A stretch of DNA of 64,000 bases, taken from contig JAYKXP010000042.1 of NCBI GenBank assembly GCA_037176845.1, positions 62,001 through 126,000 on the forward strand, read 5' to 3'. This DNA is from Paramarasmius palmivorus (taxonomy: Eukaryota > Basidiomycota > Agaricomycetes > Agaricales > Marasmiaceae). Positions 1 through 12,300 of the stretch are shown here, piece after piece (the first letter of the stretch is position 1; each line of letters opens with the position of its first letter). A program made the position numbers and the translations under genes. The notes beneath the pieces are model-generated. The model did not search any database. It saw only the letters and a list, made by a program, of their open reading frames with translations, and had not been told where the DNA came from.

Positions 1-1720
1 GAAACGCGCTCTTAGGTGCCTAACCCTACTACACTATGCATCAAAATCTTGGCAATACCGTTAATTACTCTATAATGACGAACACGCTTCTGGCCAACCG
101 CGCAACAAGGTTCCCACTGCCAGAATGACTTCCTTGAACCATCGCTGGATAAACAATGCCTACACGCGTCAATAGCCTATTGATAGGTACGTAGATCATG
201 TCATTGAGGGCTACCTTTGTTGCTGAACAAGGACCCCAAGGCAACAACAATGATTACTCGGGTCAGAATCAAGAAAGTTGTGCTCTTCCTTGTTCCAAGA
301 GGAGAAAGCACAGTAGTGCCCGACGCTTCTTTGCGTGATTTTTGCCATTCATGTATTTTCAACTCCTCGCGACTCATACATTTCTACTCAACGACGATAT
401 GAACGATGACACGCCGTGAGTTCAATCATTCGTGCTTCCGATTCTCGTTTCCGGAACAGCACACAACAGTCACGACGACACTTAGCTAATCACCAGTGAG
501 TACACCTGAATTATTTCGAGGGTATACTCGATTGAACTATGTTTAGTACTGCGAATAAAAGGTATCGAGCACCTAAACGGGGGGGAATCGCTTAGACAGC
601 ATGTCCGGATGGTCTTTGAATCGGCCGAGGATACAAGATGGTTCAGAGAGGTAGAAACGAGTCTTGGAGTGGACGGGCAAAACTGCAATCGCAGGAGTCT
701 TCTAGAGGTGTTCGTATGAATCTGTTCGCATCGTCGTAGTGACTACAGCGAGGGTGAAGATGAAGATTGGCCACAACCCGAGACTAGCGACTGGGAAGAG
801 AAACCAGGGCACGGGATTCACAACGTGTCGCTGATAGGAAATCTCGCACTCCTCCATCCGATTCTCCCAATACATGGGGGAAGTGGACCATCGATCGATG
901 ATGGATTCGCGGAGTTCCTGAGCTACCTAGAAGGTAGCTTATGCAAGCTCACCTTATATGCAGGATCGCCAAATTTCTTATCTTTTCCCGCCCGCCCGCT
1001 TCGTAAGACACCAGTCAATCTCAACCCACATACACCTTTTTAGGCCAGGGTCGACCAAGTGTACATTCGAAAACGAGGAAACCAAACAGCAAACCGAGCT
1101 CCTATACAAGCACGTTACCAAAGAGTGGCGTGTCAGTGGGCAGGTTTTGCTTGGTCTTGCCGCGTAAGTACCCAGCTTTAAATCTGAATACATACCGAAC
1201 TCAACAGGCTTCCAGTGTTCTAGGCGCGCTCTTGGCAATCACGCACGACTCCTTACTGCATAAGGCCCACTTTTAGCGCTTTTTTGTAGCTCCGTGGCTA
1301 CTGGATTAGCCTGTGTAGTATGAGACATACTCTGGTATGGCTGTGGTAAACAGTAAGTGTCGATTAATCACTTCGGTCTGAGTCGGGTTTCATCATCCCA
1401 GGCCTTGATTCTTGCGGACATTTTCATCGCAACCCGCACATCGGAGCATTCTGCAGTGCAACTTTGCTTCTTTCTCGTTAGCAACATAAGGGTCCCTAAG
1501 CGGTGCACCAACAATTTGGTGAACCTTGCATCTTCTGTGACCTGATAAAAGCTGAATGCTCTTCATGGGTCTTCGCTTCCTAATTTCCATCGTTTAATGC
1601 ATAGATCTCAAATCTTCAGTGTTATTGTTATCATTCTACCCCGTCTCCTTCCGGCGGAATAGCAGAGCTTCACGCCCTCAGGCTCTCTGTTATGGCGTGT
1701 GCGTCCGAGAGTGAGGCAGG
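1..1720. other. no supported gene; possible degraded membrane-protein exons at 720-1166
   Basis: I see no gene I can support here. Around 730-830 (+) one frame is acidic (Ser-Glu-Gly-Glu-Asp-Glu-Asp). At 1050-1166 (+) another encodes a segment ending EWRVSGQVLLGLAA just before a GTAAGT donor. This resembles the cytosolic/first-membrane segment of a common Agaricomycete membrane-protein family, but the pieces do not join into one frame. It may be a decayed copy or a gene with very short exons. Confidence 0.2.
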
Positions 1721-1723
1721 TTG

Positions 1724-1964
1724 GACTCCCACCGTATATGGAAAATATTCCGCTCAGAGGAAGGACAAAAAGAAACGGGAAATATCAGCCATTAACTCAA
1801 CTCGCTGGTGATATTTCGTTTATCAACTAAGAGAATTCCCTAATATGGAAGTTTCACTGAGATAAAATCTGGTGTATCGCAGCTCCTTTCAGCTACTGAC
1901 TGATGTACGCCATATCTGCGCGGAGTTCCTCTGAGCGGAATATTTTCCTTTTACGGTGTGACTT
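1724..1964. mobile_element. MITE-like element with ~33-bp terminal inverted repeats
   Basis: The arms at about 1730-1762 and 1926-1958 are inverted copies. The inner 23 bp (1740-1762 against 1926-1948, core ATATTCCGCTCAGAGG) match perfectly and the outer CACCGTA matches after a few mismatches. The ~240-bp element has no ORF, which fits a miniature inverted-repeat transposable element of a DNA transposon. A related single terminus lies at 8919-8955. I could not identify a target-site duplication, so the outer limits are approximate. Confidence 0.75.
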
Positions 1965-2893
1965 TCCGAACATCAACAAGACGGAATCGCCACAGAATAA
2001 CAACCCAATGATGTCGTTTATTCCAGATTGTGTCAAATCTTCTATATTAGACTTGCATGATACATTCCATTACGATGTCTAGTAGGAGACTGGTTTGTGT
2101 TGGGTTTGTGCCAAAGCATCAGAAAATGTTCCGAGAGCGGGCGCCGGGGTTTGTGGTGGCGTACGATGTCCGAGCCGCCGGCTGCAGAACCATCGCCTGG
2201 ATATCCAGATCCGAAGCGTGTAAAGACAACTTTGGACGCCGGCACAAACTGGATACAAACTTGATACAAACTGCCTTGGTCCCATTTCGGAACAGCGGTC
2301 CATAGAGATTTATACCGATGATGTATACTATGTATGTAATTTGCGGTGTACGAGAAAGAATGTATTAGTGACCCCATAGTAAGTTATAGCTGGATATCAA
2401 GAGTCGGGTAAATAACTCACTGCATCCTATACAAGACGATTTGCCAGCGAGTGGCGAGGCGGTTGTGATTGGTTGTTGAGGAATGTGGGAAACAAACGTC
2501 TTGCCGAGAAATCGTCACACGTGTTGTGCTTGCCGCAATCCACCATCGCCTTTGCCAGCCAGATGCTCTCCATACTCTTAACGAACGAATCTCAGCATAG
2601 ACTCGAGGCTGAACGATTCTTCACGTTTCAAATCCTGTGATTGTTTCTAGATAATCATCTTTTGGTTGACGCTGGGTCATATAATAAGTTCCCTGATTGA
2701 GCTTGAAAGGAAAAAATCCGGCTTGAATATACAGGCTAGACAAGGGTAGATAGGGAATAAACATTTTAGCTAGTCTGATAGCCGCGGCTTGCTCCAGACC
2801 AGAGAAATCGAGGCTTCTGTCAATCCAACGACAAGAACATACAATCATGTCACCCCGTCCATATCCAGAGACTCTGGTAAGGGTGTATATGAG
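1965..2893. other. no supported gene
   Basis: Short overlapping frames on both strands (for example 2057-2305) have no recognisable domain. Part of 2621-2848 (minus) could be a terminal exon of the coiled-coil gene that follows, but no splice pair decides it. Confidence 0.3.
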
Positions 2894-4693
2894 TCACCTA
2901 CACGTCATTTGATACCTATCATAAAGAGGCAAAGACTGCTTCCCGCTCATCTTTTCCAAGGTGCTTACATCCTTCTTGTCCAGCTTCATAGAATCCGACC
3001 AGATCCTGGCCTCCCCTATCCAATCCCGAATATTCTTCAACTGGCTGATGATCTTCATGGTCTTTTGCCAGTCCGACTCACAATCTTCTCCCTTTTGAAA
3101 ATCCAACAATGCTTCAATCTCCAATTCCTCAACCTTATCCTGAATGGCCCGCATGAAATCTGACGGGTCGCTATCGTGGAGGTTGAGAGCGGTTTCGGCT
3201 AGTGATTGGACACCATGCTTGATGTTGCCTAATATTTTGAAATCGCTAGTGGTCTCTGGTAAGTTGAACAACATTACATCGTATGACAAAGTATACCTAG
3301 ATCCTCTTTCGGCCCTTGATACGAGTACATCTACTCCTTGCAACACATTCCTGTAATCAGCGTGTCAGACATGAGACATGGCATGAAATACAAGCATACA
3401 TGCAACTATCACCTGTGCTGATGCATAGACCTGTTAATATGACACGGTAATAGGAGTGTACCACTTACCGATTGTTTTCATTCATCTCGGGCGAACCGTC
3501 ATGTCCATCGCTTCAAGAATAAATCTACAACATAAGAAAACCACTCAAAAGGTCACTTACAGTTGCGCATGAACGCCGTCCCCACATTGCATATCCCATA
3601 CCATCTCCCCTGCCTCCAGTTTCTCCTCTCCGGCTTCCCCGCATGTCCCTCTTTGTGTGGTTTCCTCATGCCACTTCTTTTGCACCTCAACGAATTTCTC
3701 TTCCATCACTGTCTTCTCCCTCTCCCAAGATGCCCTCTCTCGCTCAAACTGTTCGTTCATTGTCTCTATCCGACTTTGACATTGTGACTCTGCCCTTCAA
3801 CTCGAGTCAGCACCACCAGCGTGCTCGGTATATCACTCACCTGGCACAATTTTCCAATTCTCGTTCCAGCTCTTCCACCCGTTGTCGTAGCATCCCAAAG
3901 TCGTCACGATCAAATTCCCTCCCATAATTCACCCCAGTTGCGTCGTTTCCCTTTGCACCTTCCGAGTCGTCCACTAGTTGATGGTTTGGAAATCTCCCAC
4001 TGGAAAATGGAGAATACTCAACAGCTATCTTTCTGCGTGCGTCGAGGATTAAATCTTCCTCTGCCCACACTGATGGTCAGGTCCTGCAGTAAAGCAACTA
4101 GTTAACCTCCTGAAGGTGTTTCAAAGTCATAAACCCACATCTCCGATCAAGACACCATTACCACCGAACCCAATTGTCGAAAGTGAGTGTCCCTCTTCGT
4201 ATCCAGCCGCAGCGGATGCTCTGGTTCTGCCACGTACGTCCAATCGATGAGGGGGAGCAACCTTTCTCTTCCTCTCCTTAACGGTGCCCATTTCTTGACC
4301 TCGCAATACAACTAATCAAAAGGCTGATCAAAAGGGCTGCACGTCAAGGGATGCAGCTAATAACGCACCTGTAGGGATTGTTTCGGAACCCGGAGCTAGC
4401 TGCAGCCATGGGCCATTCCAACCTGAGTCACTGATGCCCCTCAACCCAAGCCTTCTATATTCCAACTCCCTCCTCACACATTCACTCACAAATTTAACAG
4501 CATTTCGAAGGAAAACGTCGGGGCACTGGTGGCTCGTATCGGGAATATTCAACTTGCTCAAAACACTTGTTTGTCTATCCAATGCGTAACGTATCGCGTT
4601 GTTACAGGCATCCTCATTGACGAACGCGTCGACTATTGTCGCTTGCTTGGCCTTGGTCGTCCAGAGATGAAAAGCCCGTTCGACTAGAGACAT
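2894..4693 (-). CDS. multi-exon coiled-coil protein, function unknown
   Basis: I do not recognise the family. The start is ATG at 4693. Exon 1 encodes about 100 residues (starting MSLVERAFHLWTTKAKQAT) and ends at a donor near 4369. Exon 2 (about 4315-4150) is basic (KERKRK). A further exon (4070-3837) carries a heptad-like stretch RQRVEELERELEN. Another (3760-3557) is charged and helical (EQFERERASWEREKTVMEEK). The last clear exon starts after an acceptor at about 3352 and encodes NVLQGVDVLVSRAERG and a helical Glu/Lys-rich segment, with a stop at 2894. The long helices point to a structural or scaffold protein. Some exon junctions are unresolved, and the 3' end could extend to about 2620 if the last in-frame GT is used as a donor. 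Confidence 0.55.
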
Positions 4694-6370
4694 CGTGGTT
4701 CATGTAGAGATCAGATACGCCGCAATACAGTATGGCTGTGTAACTCAAAAGGTAACGTATGACTAATACAAATTCCTTTTTATGGCGCGATAAATCAAGG
4801 CACTGATTCCGAGTTCAGTGGAGCTTGATCATGAGTTCGTTATCTGATCATGAGGGCTTGAAATACGTACAAGTTCTTTTTTATACTGTTACATCCCTTC
4901 CCGCACCGTGACACGCATACTCCGTTTCTTGTTTTTTTTTTTTTTTTTTTGGTTTGTCTCGATGATAAAGGCCGTCTTTGGGATACAAATGGGGACCTGG
5001 ACTCGGAATGCGGGAGTGGTGACAAAGAATATTGAGCGCGCAACTTGGTCTGAAAATCCGAGTTGCAGTCATGACTCATGAGTGACTATGCACCGCCTTA
5101 TAGCCGATGCTACGATTTCTGACGCATAAGTACTACCGAACCTCGGGTTTCCTCTTTCCATGACATTGACTGGCCCACACCAATGGCAATATCGAGCAGT
5201 TGCCCATCACAGGAATACAGGAAGTGACTGTAAAGTGTGTCTAGCGGGAAGAATCGAGGCTCCCTTTTTTCCATGTAACTCGATATACTTGAAATGAACG
5301 ATAGAATCTGCGCTTACTACTGGCATGCGGGAGAGAAGTCAAGGGCAATGCGAGTTTTAGTTCAACAGAAACAACCACGCTCGAGCGCTTATGCTTGGCG
5401 CTAGAATATTGGTCATTGGGCCGCGACATATGATACGTCCTTTGACACCAGACCATCGCCGCGACGCCCAGAGAAGTAAGCGGGATTTCCTTGTCTCTTT
5501 CCCACTGTTCTGTATCCTAAATCACGTCGGAATGGCCACGGGAGCACACAAAACAAAAAAAGGTTCTACCGAGGACAATTAAAGCTCAAAGCGAACATTG
5601 CAAACGCCTATACTAGATACACTTGATCTAGATGTGGCTTCCCATCTCACGGGCGCCAGACATGATGCTGAGTATGTCTAGATGATCCTCAAGGTGCGTC
5701 TGCCAGTTTACTCGTTCAGCCGCACACATAACTTAATTCCCAGGTCTTACTTGACATCCAAAATAACAGTCGAACCGGTCAACATGATGATGAAGCTCAT
5801 TGAATGCCTCATACCGTCCGAGTCTCTCGCAGTCAACATCAAACGCATCGTTGCCATGCGTTGTAGATTCTTCGCCCCTTGCCAGCCGCTATATTCGTGA
5901 TATACGGCAATCGTAGGGACCTTCCAACATTGGCCAGTGATCCGTGCGATTCAGGGAGTTATCAAGTTGCACATCAGTTGCTGATATTGCATGGTAGTTC
6001 CTGGGATAGTCGTGAGGTCCTTCTAGGAGTCTCACATGTCAGTGGTAAGCCGAGCGATTGGGTGTGAAAAGGTGTCCACCAACAGATACATATTCTCAGA
6101 ATCAATCATAGATATCTTTGCTGCCTTTACTAATACTTTTTCTTCCTCATTCATCAATCCCGGAATCGAAAGCTTCAAACGCAGTAATCGGCTACACTGA
6201 GAGACACAGGTTCACCAATCGGGAAGACACACATGACGCGCAATAGGAGGTGGGTATGTTATAACTGGTGTGTGAACATATGATATAGCTTGAATATCTG
6301 TTCAGATGCGGTCCTCCCAGTATATTTGCTTTGGTAGACTTAGAATCGGCTCATGTCCAAGCCGTGACGC
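4694..6370. other. intergenic; poly-T tract, no supported gene
   Basis: There is a 20-odd-nt poly-T run at about 4929-4950. The short frames are isolated and do not join across plausible introns. The direct repeat TGATCATGAG occurs at about 4828 and 4845. Confidence 0.35.
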
Positions 6371-6964
6371 ATGTCTGAAAAGATGCCGTACCTTCAAGTT
6401 GAACATCTTTTAAGACAATCCATCTTATTCCATATCCATAATCAATCAGTTGTAAGTCGTGCCAATGCGTTGCGCTCGCAATCTGAGCCATGCTCGTGCT
6501 CATTGAGGACCACTACCCTGGTCACAACGCTATATCATCGCTCTCAGTTCATGCCACCTCACCAACGTCAATTATTGAGGCACTTAGCGGTCTCGACGTC
6601 TGGATTACTGAAAACTACTTTATACTTGCTAATGTTCTTTTCCAGATGTTCGGTGCGTGTACTCACTACTTTGGTCTATGACCACCGAGTGTACCCATCA
6701 GTCCAACAAGTGCTTTCCGCGTGGCCAAAACGGTCATCTGCACATCCTGAACTTGCGAAGGCACAAAGCTTCACGCTAGATGGTTACAAGGATGCCGACA
6801 GGGTGAATAGGTACCTGTGTCAAATTGTCGTCTGTACAAAATCATTCTTGCAGGGTGTCAACGGGCCGGCCGGAGCTGGTGCTGCCCGGGCAAAGCGGGT
6901 AAGCTGGATTTCAGCCACAAGTTTGTCAAGCTCAAAAGTACATTATGAATTGATCAACAGGTAA
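6371..6964 (+). CDS. 197-codon open frame of doubtful status
   Basis: An ATG-initiated frame of 197 codons, one of the longest uninterrupted frames here. The first half is rich in Ser, Arg and Leu and looks like chance sequence. The second half (from about residue 105, YPSVQQVLSAWPKRSS) looks more protein-like and ends with a small Gly/Ala segment. I recognise no family, and overlapping frames exist. It could hold an exon of an unresolved gene or be fortuitous. Confidence 0.2.
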   Translation: MSEKMPYLQVEHLLRQSILFHIHNQSVVSRANALRSQSEPCSCSLRTTTLVTTLYHRSQFMPPHQRQLLRHLAVSTSGLLKTTLYLLMFFSRCSVRVLTTLVYDHRVYPSVQQVLSAWPKRSSAHPELAKAQSFTLDGYKDADRVNRYLCQIVVCTKSFLQGVNGPAGAGAARAKRVSWISATSLSSSKVHYELINR

Positions 6965-7168
6965 TATAGGTGACAATACAAGTTCAATCTAAAAATACAT
7001 AACTAAGGCGATGCTACGACGATAGAGATAAAGCGTGAAAATACGTGACTACAATGATGCTAATACAATACATGGTCAGACGTGCTACAAGTCAATAGGT
7101 ATTCGTAGCTGTGAGGTAGTCGAATAAGTGAGGTGAGAAACAAATGACCCCATTCTATACAAAAATGA

Positions 7169-7669
7169 TCATTTGCCCTTCAATTCCGCCTTCACATCCT
7201 CCATCGCGCCCTTGATCGCCTTCAACGTTTTTGAAGAGTCATCAAATGGACTCTCAAAAATTTCCCTGTGCTTTTTCCCACCTGACAGAGGCGCTTGAGT
7301 AACCAAAAGAATAAGAACAGAGAAACCTACATCCAATACACCGAAAGATAAGTCGATTGAAGCCCCGTTCTAGAAGCGTGAGGTGAACACATCGTTCTAC
7401 CTCAAATTAGTAAGGTAAATACAAAGAAATAAAAAAGACGCACCATACTTATGAGTCCAGGGGACTCGAAACTCGTTTTCAAACGCGTAATTGGGCCCAC
7501 ATTGGCGAATCCATTCGCCCACCCGTCGCGGTACACAATTTGACCGCCCTACTTTCCACAGCGGTTTCCCAACCGCTGTCTTGATCTTCAACACGTATAA
7601 CCAGCCTGGCCTATCCGATTTTGATGGTCTCCGCTTCATCCTTTTGCTGAGTGCTTTGGTCCTCGACAT
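7169..7669 (-). CDS. GIY-YIG-like (T5orf172/DUF1766) domain protein
   Basis: The start is ATG at 7669. Residues about 22-30 read PGWLYVLKI, followed by WKVGRSNCVPRRVGEW. This is the beta-strand, KVG(R)-strand and RR-helix pattern of the T5orf172/DUF1766 branch of the GIY-YIG fold, found in many fungal proteins of unknown role. After a short intron the frame resumes as VHLTLLERGFNRL. After another intron (ending near 7300) it continues KKHREIFESPFDDSS to a stop at 7169. The His-Arg-Glu-Ile-Phe-Glu end matches the usual C-terminal boundary of such domains. The acceptor of the first intron is not fully resolved. Whether the protein is an active nuclease is unknown. Confidence 0.65.
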
Positions 7670-7699
7670 GGTTCAACGATGGTAAAGCCAGAGGGTGAA

Positions 7700-8085
7700 G
7701 GTAGAGGAGAGGTTGAATCAGAGATGGTGAGGGTGTCGTGAAAGGAGAATGCCAGTGTAAAGAGCGCGTGTAAAGAAAGATAAATGAGTATATTGGTATT
7801 GAATGACATAGACAAATGAACGCTCACAGAACGATTTGTCGAGTGGATGATGGCGAGGTATGAACGAGAAGAAGAGAGCGTGCAAAGAAATATGAATGAG
7901 CAACTATGTTGTTATAAAATGACTTGGGAAACTGAGCACCCACAAAACGGTTTCTCGAGTCGACGGTGGTGAGGTCGTATGAACGAAAGAGAAAACGCAG
8001 AGTGAGATCATTCGTTGGCATTAAATGAAGCAAATGAAGACTAACACTCGTACATAAAGCTGTCGAGCGAGTTGATGCCAAATGC
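7700..8085. repeat. minisatellite, ~115-bp degenerate tandem units
   Basis: Blocks of the type AACG(A/G)TTT(G/C)TCGAGT followed by a GGTGAGG-like stretch and TATGAACGA recur at about 7829 and 7946. A more diverged copy lies at about 8055 and a partial one near 7706. The spacing is about 110-117 bp. The block lies directly upstream of the GIY-YIG gene, so it may cover that gene's promoter. Confidence 0.6.
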
Positions 8086-9387
8086 TTGAGGGTGCAGTAT
8101 TTTGCACAATCTGTACCAGCATTGTTATGCCGACATACCTATTTAGCTTCAGTCCATCGACTTTCTTGGTGTGTTGGTCGGCCCTTGAAATTGGCCAGTT
8201 GTTTGCGGTCGTGACATTGGTCGTAAGTTTGAAGTATTCGATGGGACCTTTTGCGTATGAAATTTTGGGTCCATTTATGAATTAGTAGCTCAGTCTTGTC
8301 TCGCTTTGTAGCAATGCCATGCACATCATACTTATTCTCCGATAACTTCGCATCTGAAGCTGCACCACCAGGGATTCGTCGTGACCTCTTCCTCGCCATT
8401 CATCAAGCGCGTGAGATTATCGACGATATGATATCGCAAGGATTGTGGCAGTAATGTTTGTAATCCAACCTATCGTAGTCGCGCTTAGAGATAACGAGAT
8501 AAGAGCGCATATAGAAGCCGTGAAAAATATAACTTCGCTTCCGAGTTCAAGCTCAATGTCCTAGACAAGCTCTCTCAGATCCCGATACCTAGGGCGACGT
8601 TTATAACACAGCCATTTGCCAGTCAAGATGTTGTCCAAGTCAGCAAAACGAAACGAGAACACAAGGTAGAATTAACGCACTGAGTCATAATCTTCATATC
8701 TAACATTCATTTCCTTCTTGATTCCTCCTCTTAAATCTAGAGCCATGAAGGTCCTCAACTCAGAGAAAAGATGTCGAGGACCAAGCTAGAAAGATACGTC
8801 GGCTGATAAGACGGCGATTGATGCATCCCCAACGAGATTTGGGCGGAAGATAATCAATGCCATTGAATGAGATTGGATGGGGTCGGATGCCATCGAAATA
8901 TCTTGTTTCTCTCCATCATTCCTTCGAGCGGTATGTTTTCCATTTACGGAGTGTCAAGAGGGTGGTGGTGGTGAGGATGACAAGCTGTAATGTAACGCTG
9001 TCATAGCCGGACCGGGACTAGACAGGATATCAAATCTCAGCTCCGATTGACTAATTCAGGTACCAGTCAACCCCGGTTCTCGGCAGTGCTTCAAGCTAAA
9101 GTCTCCCAGAACTGTATCGAGGACACATAAAAAGCGACTGAGACCGTAAATCGCTACTAATGCCACAAGCATCCCTCCGAATTATGCTCGAATTACGGCT
9201 ATTCGTGCGTTCATTTGTATGTGGTTGGGGAAACCGCCACACCGCACCCCGGATCCGTTAGATACGCGAGGAATAGAAAATAACGGAAGTCCATGGTTCA
9301 TTGCTACAATTTGGGCTACATCTTCTCGATTGTATCCGGTGTGCAATGTAATAAGTTGACGTAGTAATCAAATGAGTCCAAGATGTT
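8086..9387. other. intergenic; no supported gene
   Basis: A minus-strand ATG at 8399 opens a short basic frame (MARKRSRRIPGG) without recognisable domains. It may be a nuclear-protein exon or chance. Apart from the solo transposon terminus at 8919-8955, nothing else is recognised. Confidence 0.3.
8919..8955. mobile_element. solo terminal inverted repeat related to the 1.7-kb MITE
   Basis: About 29 of 37 positions match the right terminus of the element at 1724-1964 (shared GAGCGG, TTTTCC and TTTACGG blocks). I found no inverted partner nearby, so this is a truncated copy or one end of a larger decayed element. Confidence 0.55.
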
Positions 9388-12300
9388 TCAATTTACCTCA
9401 ATAACCTGCGGTTCAGTCACTGCTTCTACCCGATCTATCCATCTCTGATGCTCCACCAGTCGAAGCTGTCTACCTATGGCTATTGCCAGAGGGAATGGAA
9501 CTGCGTTCCCTATCATACGGTGCTAAATGTAAGATGCGTCGTCAACGGTAAATATATATTCGTGTATAAGGCATACCATCTGTAAAAGGGTACTCAGCCG
9601 AGCGCGCTGGGTACAAAGGCTTGAAACAACTTACAATAACGACGTTGTTCTCGAGAGCTTCAAATACGAAATAATCAGGAAAGCCCTGAGAACGAGCGAG
9701 TTCGCGAACTGTAAGGATCCGAAGACACTTTCTTCGGTTGAGTGTGTAATATCACAGAGGGGTAGAAGAGACGTACCGTGGGATGTACTATCCTGCCTTG
9801 CTTTGCTGTAGGGCCGATGTTCGCGATAGTTGCTTGAAAATGGGAGTTCTCGTCAAGGCGTCTGTAGATACTTCTCTGATAACCGCTCTTTGCCGCCCAA
9901 GAGTTTGGATTAACAAGCTGGTATTCATCCAGACTCATATGAAGTTCTGGAGAGGTATAGATAAGCCCAGGCAATGAGGCAAATTTAGAACAAACATGTA
10001 CCTCGACGGTCTGCATTTGCTTCCGGTGGCGTCTCAATTATCCTGAGATTTCGTCAGACTTTGAACGGATGTCACGAACCGTTACGCGAACCTCATGATA
10101 TCTCCCGCCCCAAATCCCCCCGTAAAATGCTGCAAGTCGACTGCTGGTTTAACTCTCACGTTTATCTGAAACCTTGTCCTTGGTTGGGTATAGCGATAGC
10201 CTCGAACTTCAGGTACGCAGCGAGAGTTTGAGAGTTTACATGTGATGGCAGGAATTTTGCCTCGAGTACGACGCAAACCGAGATATTGTCGTATCTCTGG
10301 CGTAAGCTCATTAGGGTTGGGATGTTCCCTGTGTTATTTTAGCGCACAGTCCAAGATGTCTTCAAATTAAACCCACCAATCGAACATGTGCAGGTCGCCT
10401 ATTGCATCTTTCACGGACACTGCAGGATGTAAAGCTACCCCTCGAGTCGTGTCGATCGGAATCATCCGTCTTGACACTTTCTTTCGGTTTCTCTTGTTCT
10501 CGTTGTCCTCTTGCTGTGACTCTTCGGCGTCGATATCTTTCTCAAAATCAAGATGCACAGACAAAGTCCCTCTCATATCGAAATCGTGTGTCGGTTGGGG
10601 CAAATCCGGAAGGAAAGAGCCCATTTTTGCTGCAATTAGGACGAATAGGATTCGATGCTGGGGCGTGCCGTAATGTCCTGCTTGAACGTGGGCAAAACGG
10701 ACCTGATAACTTTTAAAATCTGAGTAGCATCGTAGACTACTAAAAGAAGAGCCTACCCCATGTCTACCAAAGCCCGTATCAGCAACTTCGGGCCCCCTTG
10801 TTTAACTTCATCTTCCAGTATATGGTTGCTTCCTTCTATGAATACGTAGATGGGTTGATAGAAGTCGACAAAGGACAGAAGAGGGACTAGGGGACTTAAG
10901 TTGCGATCATTGGCTGACATGTACATATTTGAGTCGAAATTGGTGTGGCTGCAATAGAGAATCAGTTATTTGAAGTACAAGGAAGTACAAGATAATTAAG
11001 CGTTTCATACCCAGAAAGACTAGCAGTGATAACATCGATTTGACCTTTGTCGGGAGGCTCCGGAACTTGTGTTTTACCGTCGCGGTCATACAGCTGAAAA
11101 GGGACTTCTTTTTTGATGAGGTTTCCATCTTTATCGTGAGTGTGTTTGTCCCTTCGTCTTACAATATATCTGAGTACAGTATTAGCACATTGGTTGAATA
11201 CCTTTGTGTCTGGCGAGTTCTTGCTTCATTATACAGAGTACACATCAGAAGACTTATTCAGAAACACCAGAAAACACTCACCTATAGGTACGTGCCATAC
11301 TCGGAGAAAGCTCAATAGCATGAGTGACCTTGATACATCGACTTCCGATCTCCATTCCTGTTCCCATCGCGGCAACACCACCGAATATATCTAATGCCCG
11401 GAGTGGTCGTTGTGCGTTCTGGGAGATAAACTCCTTCATACTCCGGAAGTACTCGACCCGTTTCGTCATACATCGCGTACAAATGTCTAATTTCTCCGGG
11501 GGGACCCGTCTTCGCTTGTTCCAGTTCGTGACATCCATAGACGGGAATGTGTACCGAAGAAAAAAATGCTCCGGTGCAAACGAAAGCCATTCTTCCCGTG
11601 CTGCCTCCCTTACATTAATCGCGGAACAGACGTATATGGTTCGTAAAATCGATGTGTGGTCGATGATATCGGTAGATTCAGTAAGGAATAGATGACGCTA
11701 GTGGAGTAGAGGTTTGAGAGTCGTTCCTGAGAAATGTCGGGTTTATGTACCTCGTCTTTGCATGCTTCCTCTGGTAACACGTCCTCTGCCAGTAAAGCCA
11801 CACGACCCAACCTCTTGACGACGAGCTGCGTCACCCTGGAGCCTAGCAGAAGTTCTTGAACCTGACCAATACAGGCTGGTCCATTTTCTGGGTTCCTGTA
11901 CAGCACAAAATCATAAGGATGAAGAATGATGCCATTGTATGACATCCCGACTTGCTTGTCGCCCTCATGAACGACGTTGATAGCCTTGCGCTCGTCTTCC
12001 TCAGCTTCCAAATCACAGATGTAACACCGTTTTGGAATGATATTGTTGTCTACAAGTGGAGGTGTTTCAAGGCTGGAGAAGACGTCAGATCTAGGGTCAT
12101 ACATCATCCTTGTAGTTCCTGCTTCAATTTCGTACCAATTGAGAAGAACGATAGATGGCTCACTTGTAGTAAAATTCTCCAAACGGAATTGGCTTTGTAC
12201 GGTCCGGGGTACAATCCAAACGATGAACATGCACAGGGGCAATGATACTCCTCATTGGAATATCATGACACAGGTGCTGAAGAAATAGCTCCTGAGGATC

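Noticed and set aside
10920..11010. A Pro-Cys read in the intron near motif IV as the true catalytic site of the DNMT1-like gene
   Set aside because: Reading through gives an in-frame stop shortly after. The segment has a good donor (GTATGA), a branch-like AACTGAT and an acceptor TTGCAG, so it is better explained as a 62-nt intron.
11324..12288. Plus-strand ORFs at 11324-11695, 11952-12245 and 12037-12288
   Set aside because: They are antisense shadows of the DNMT1-like exons.
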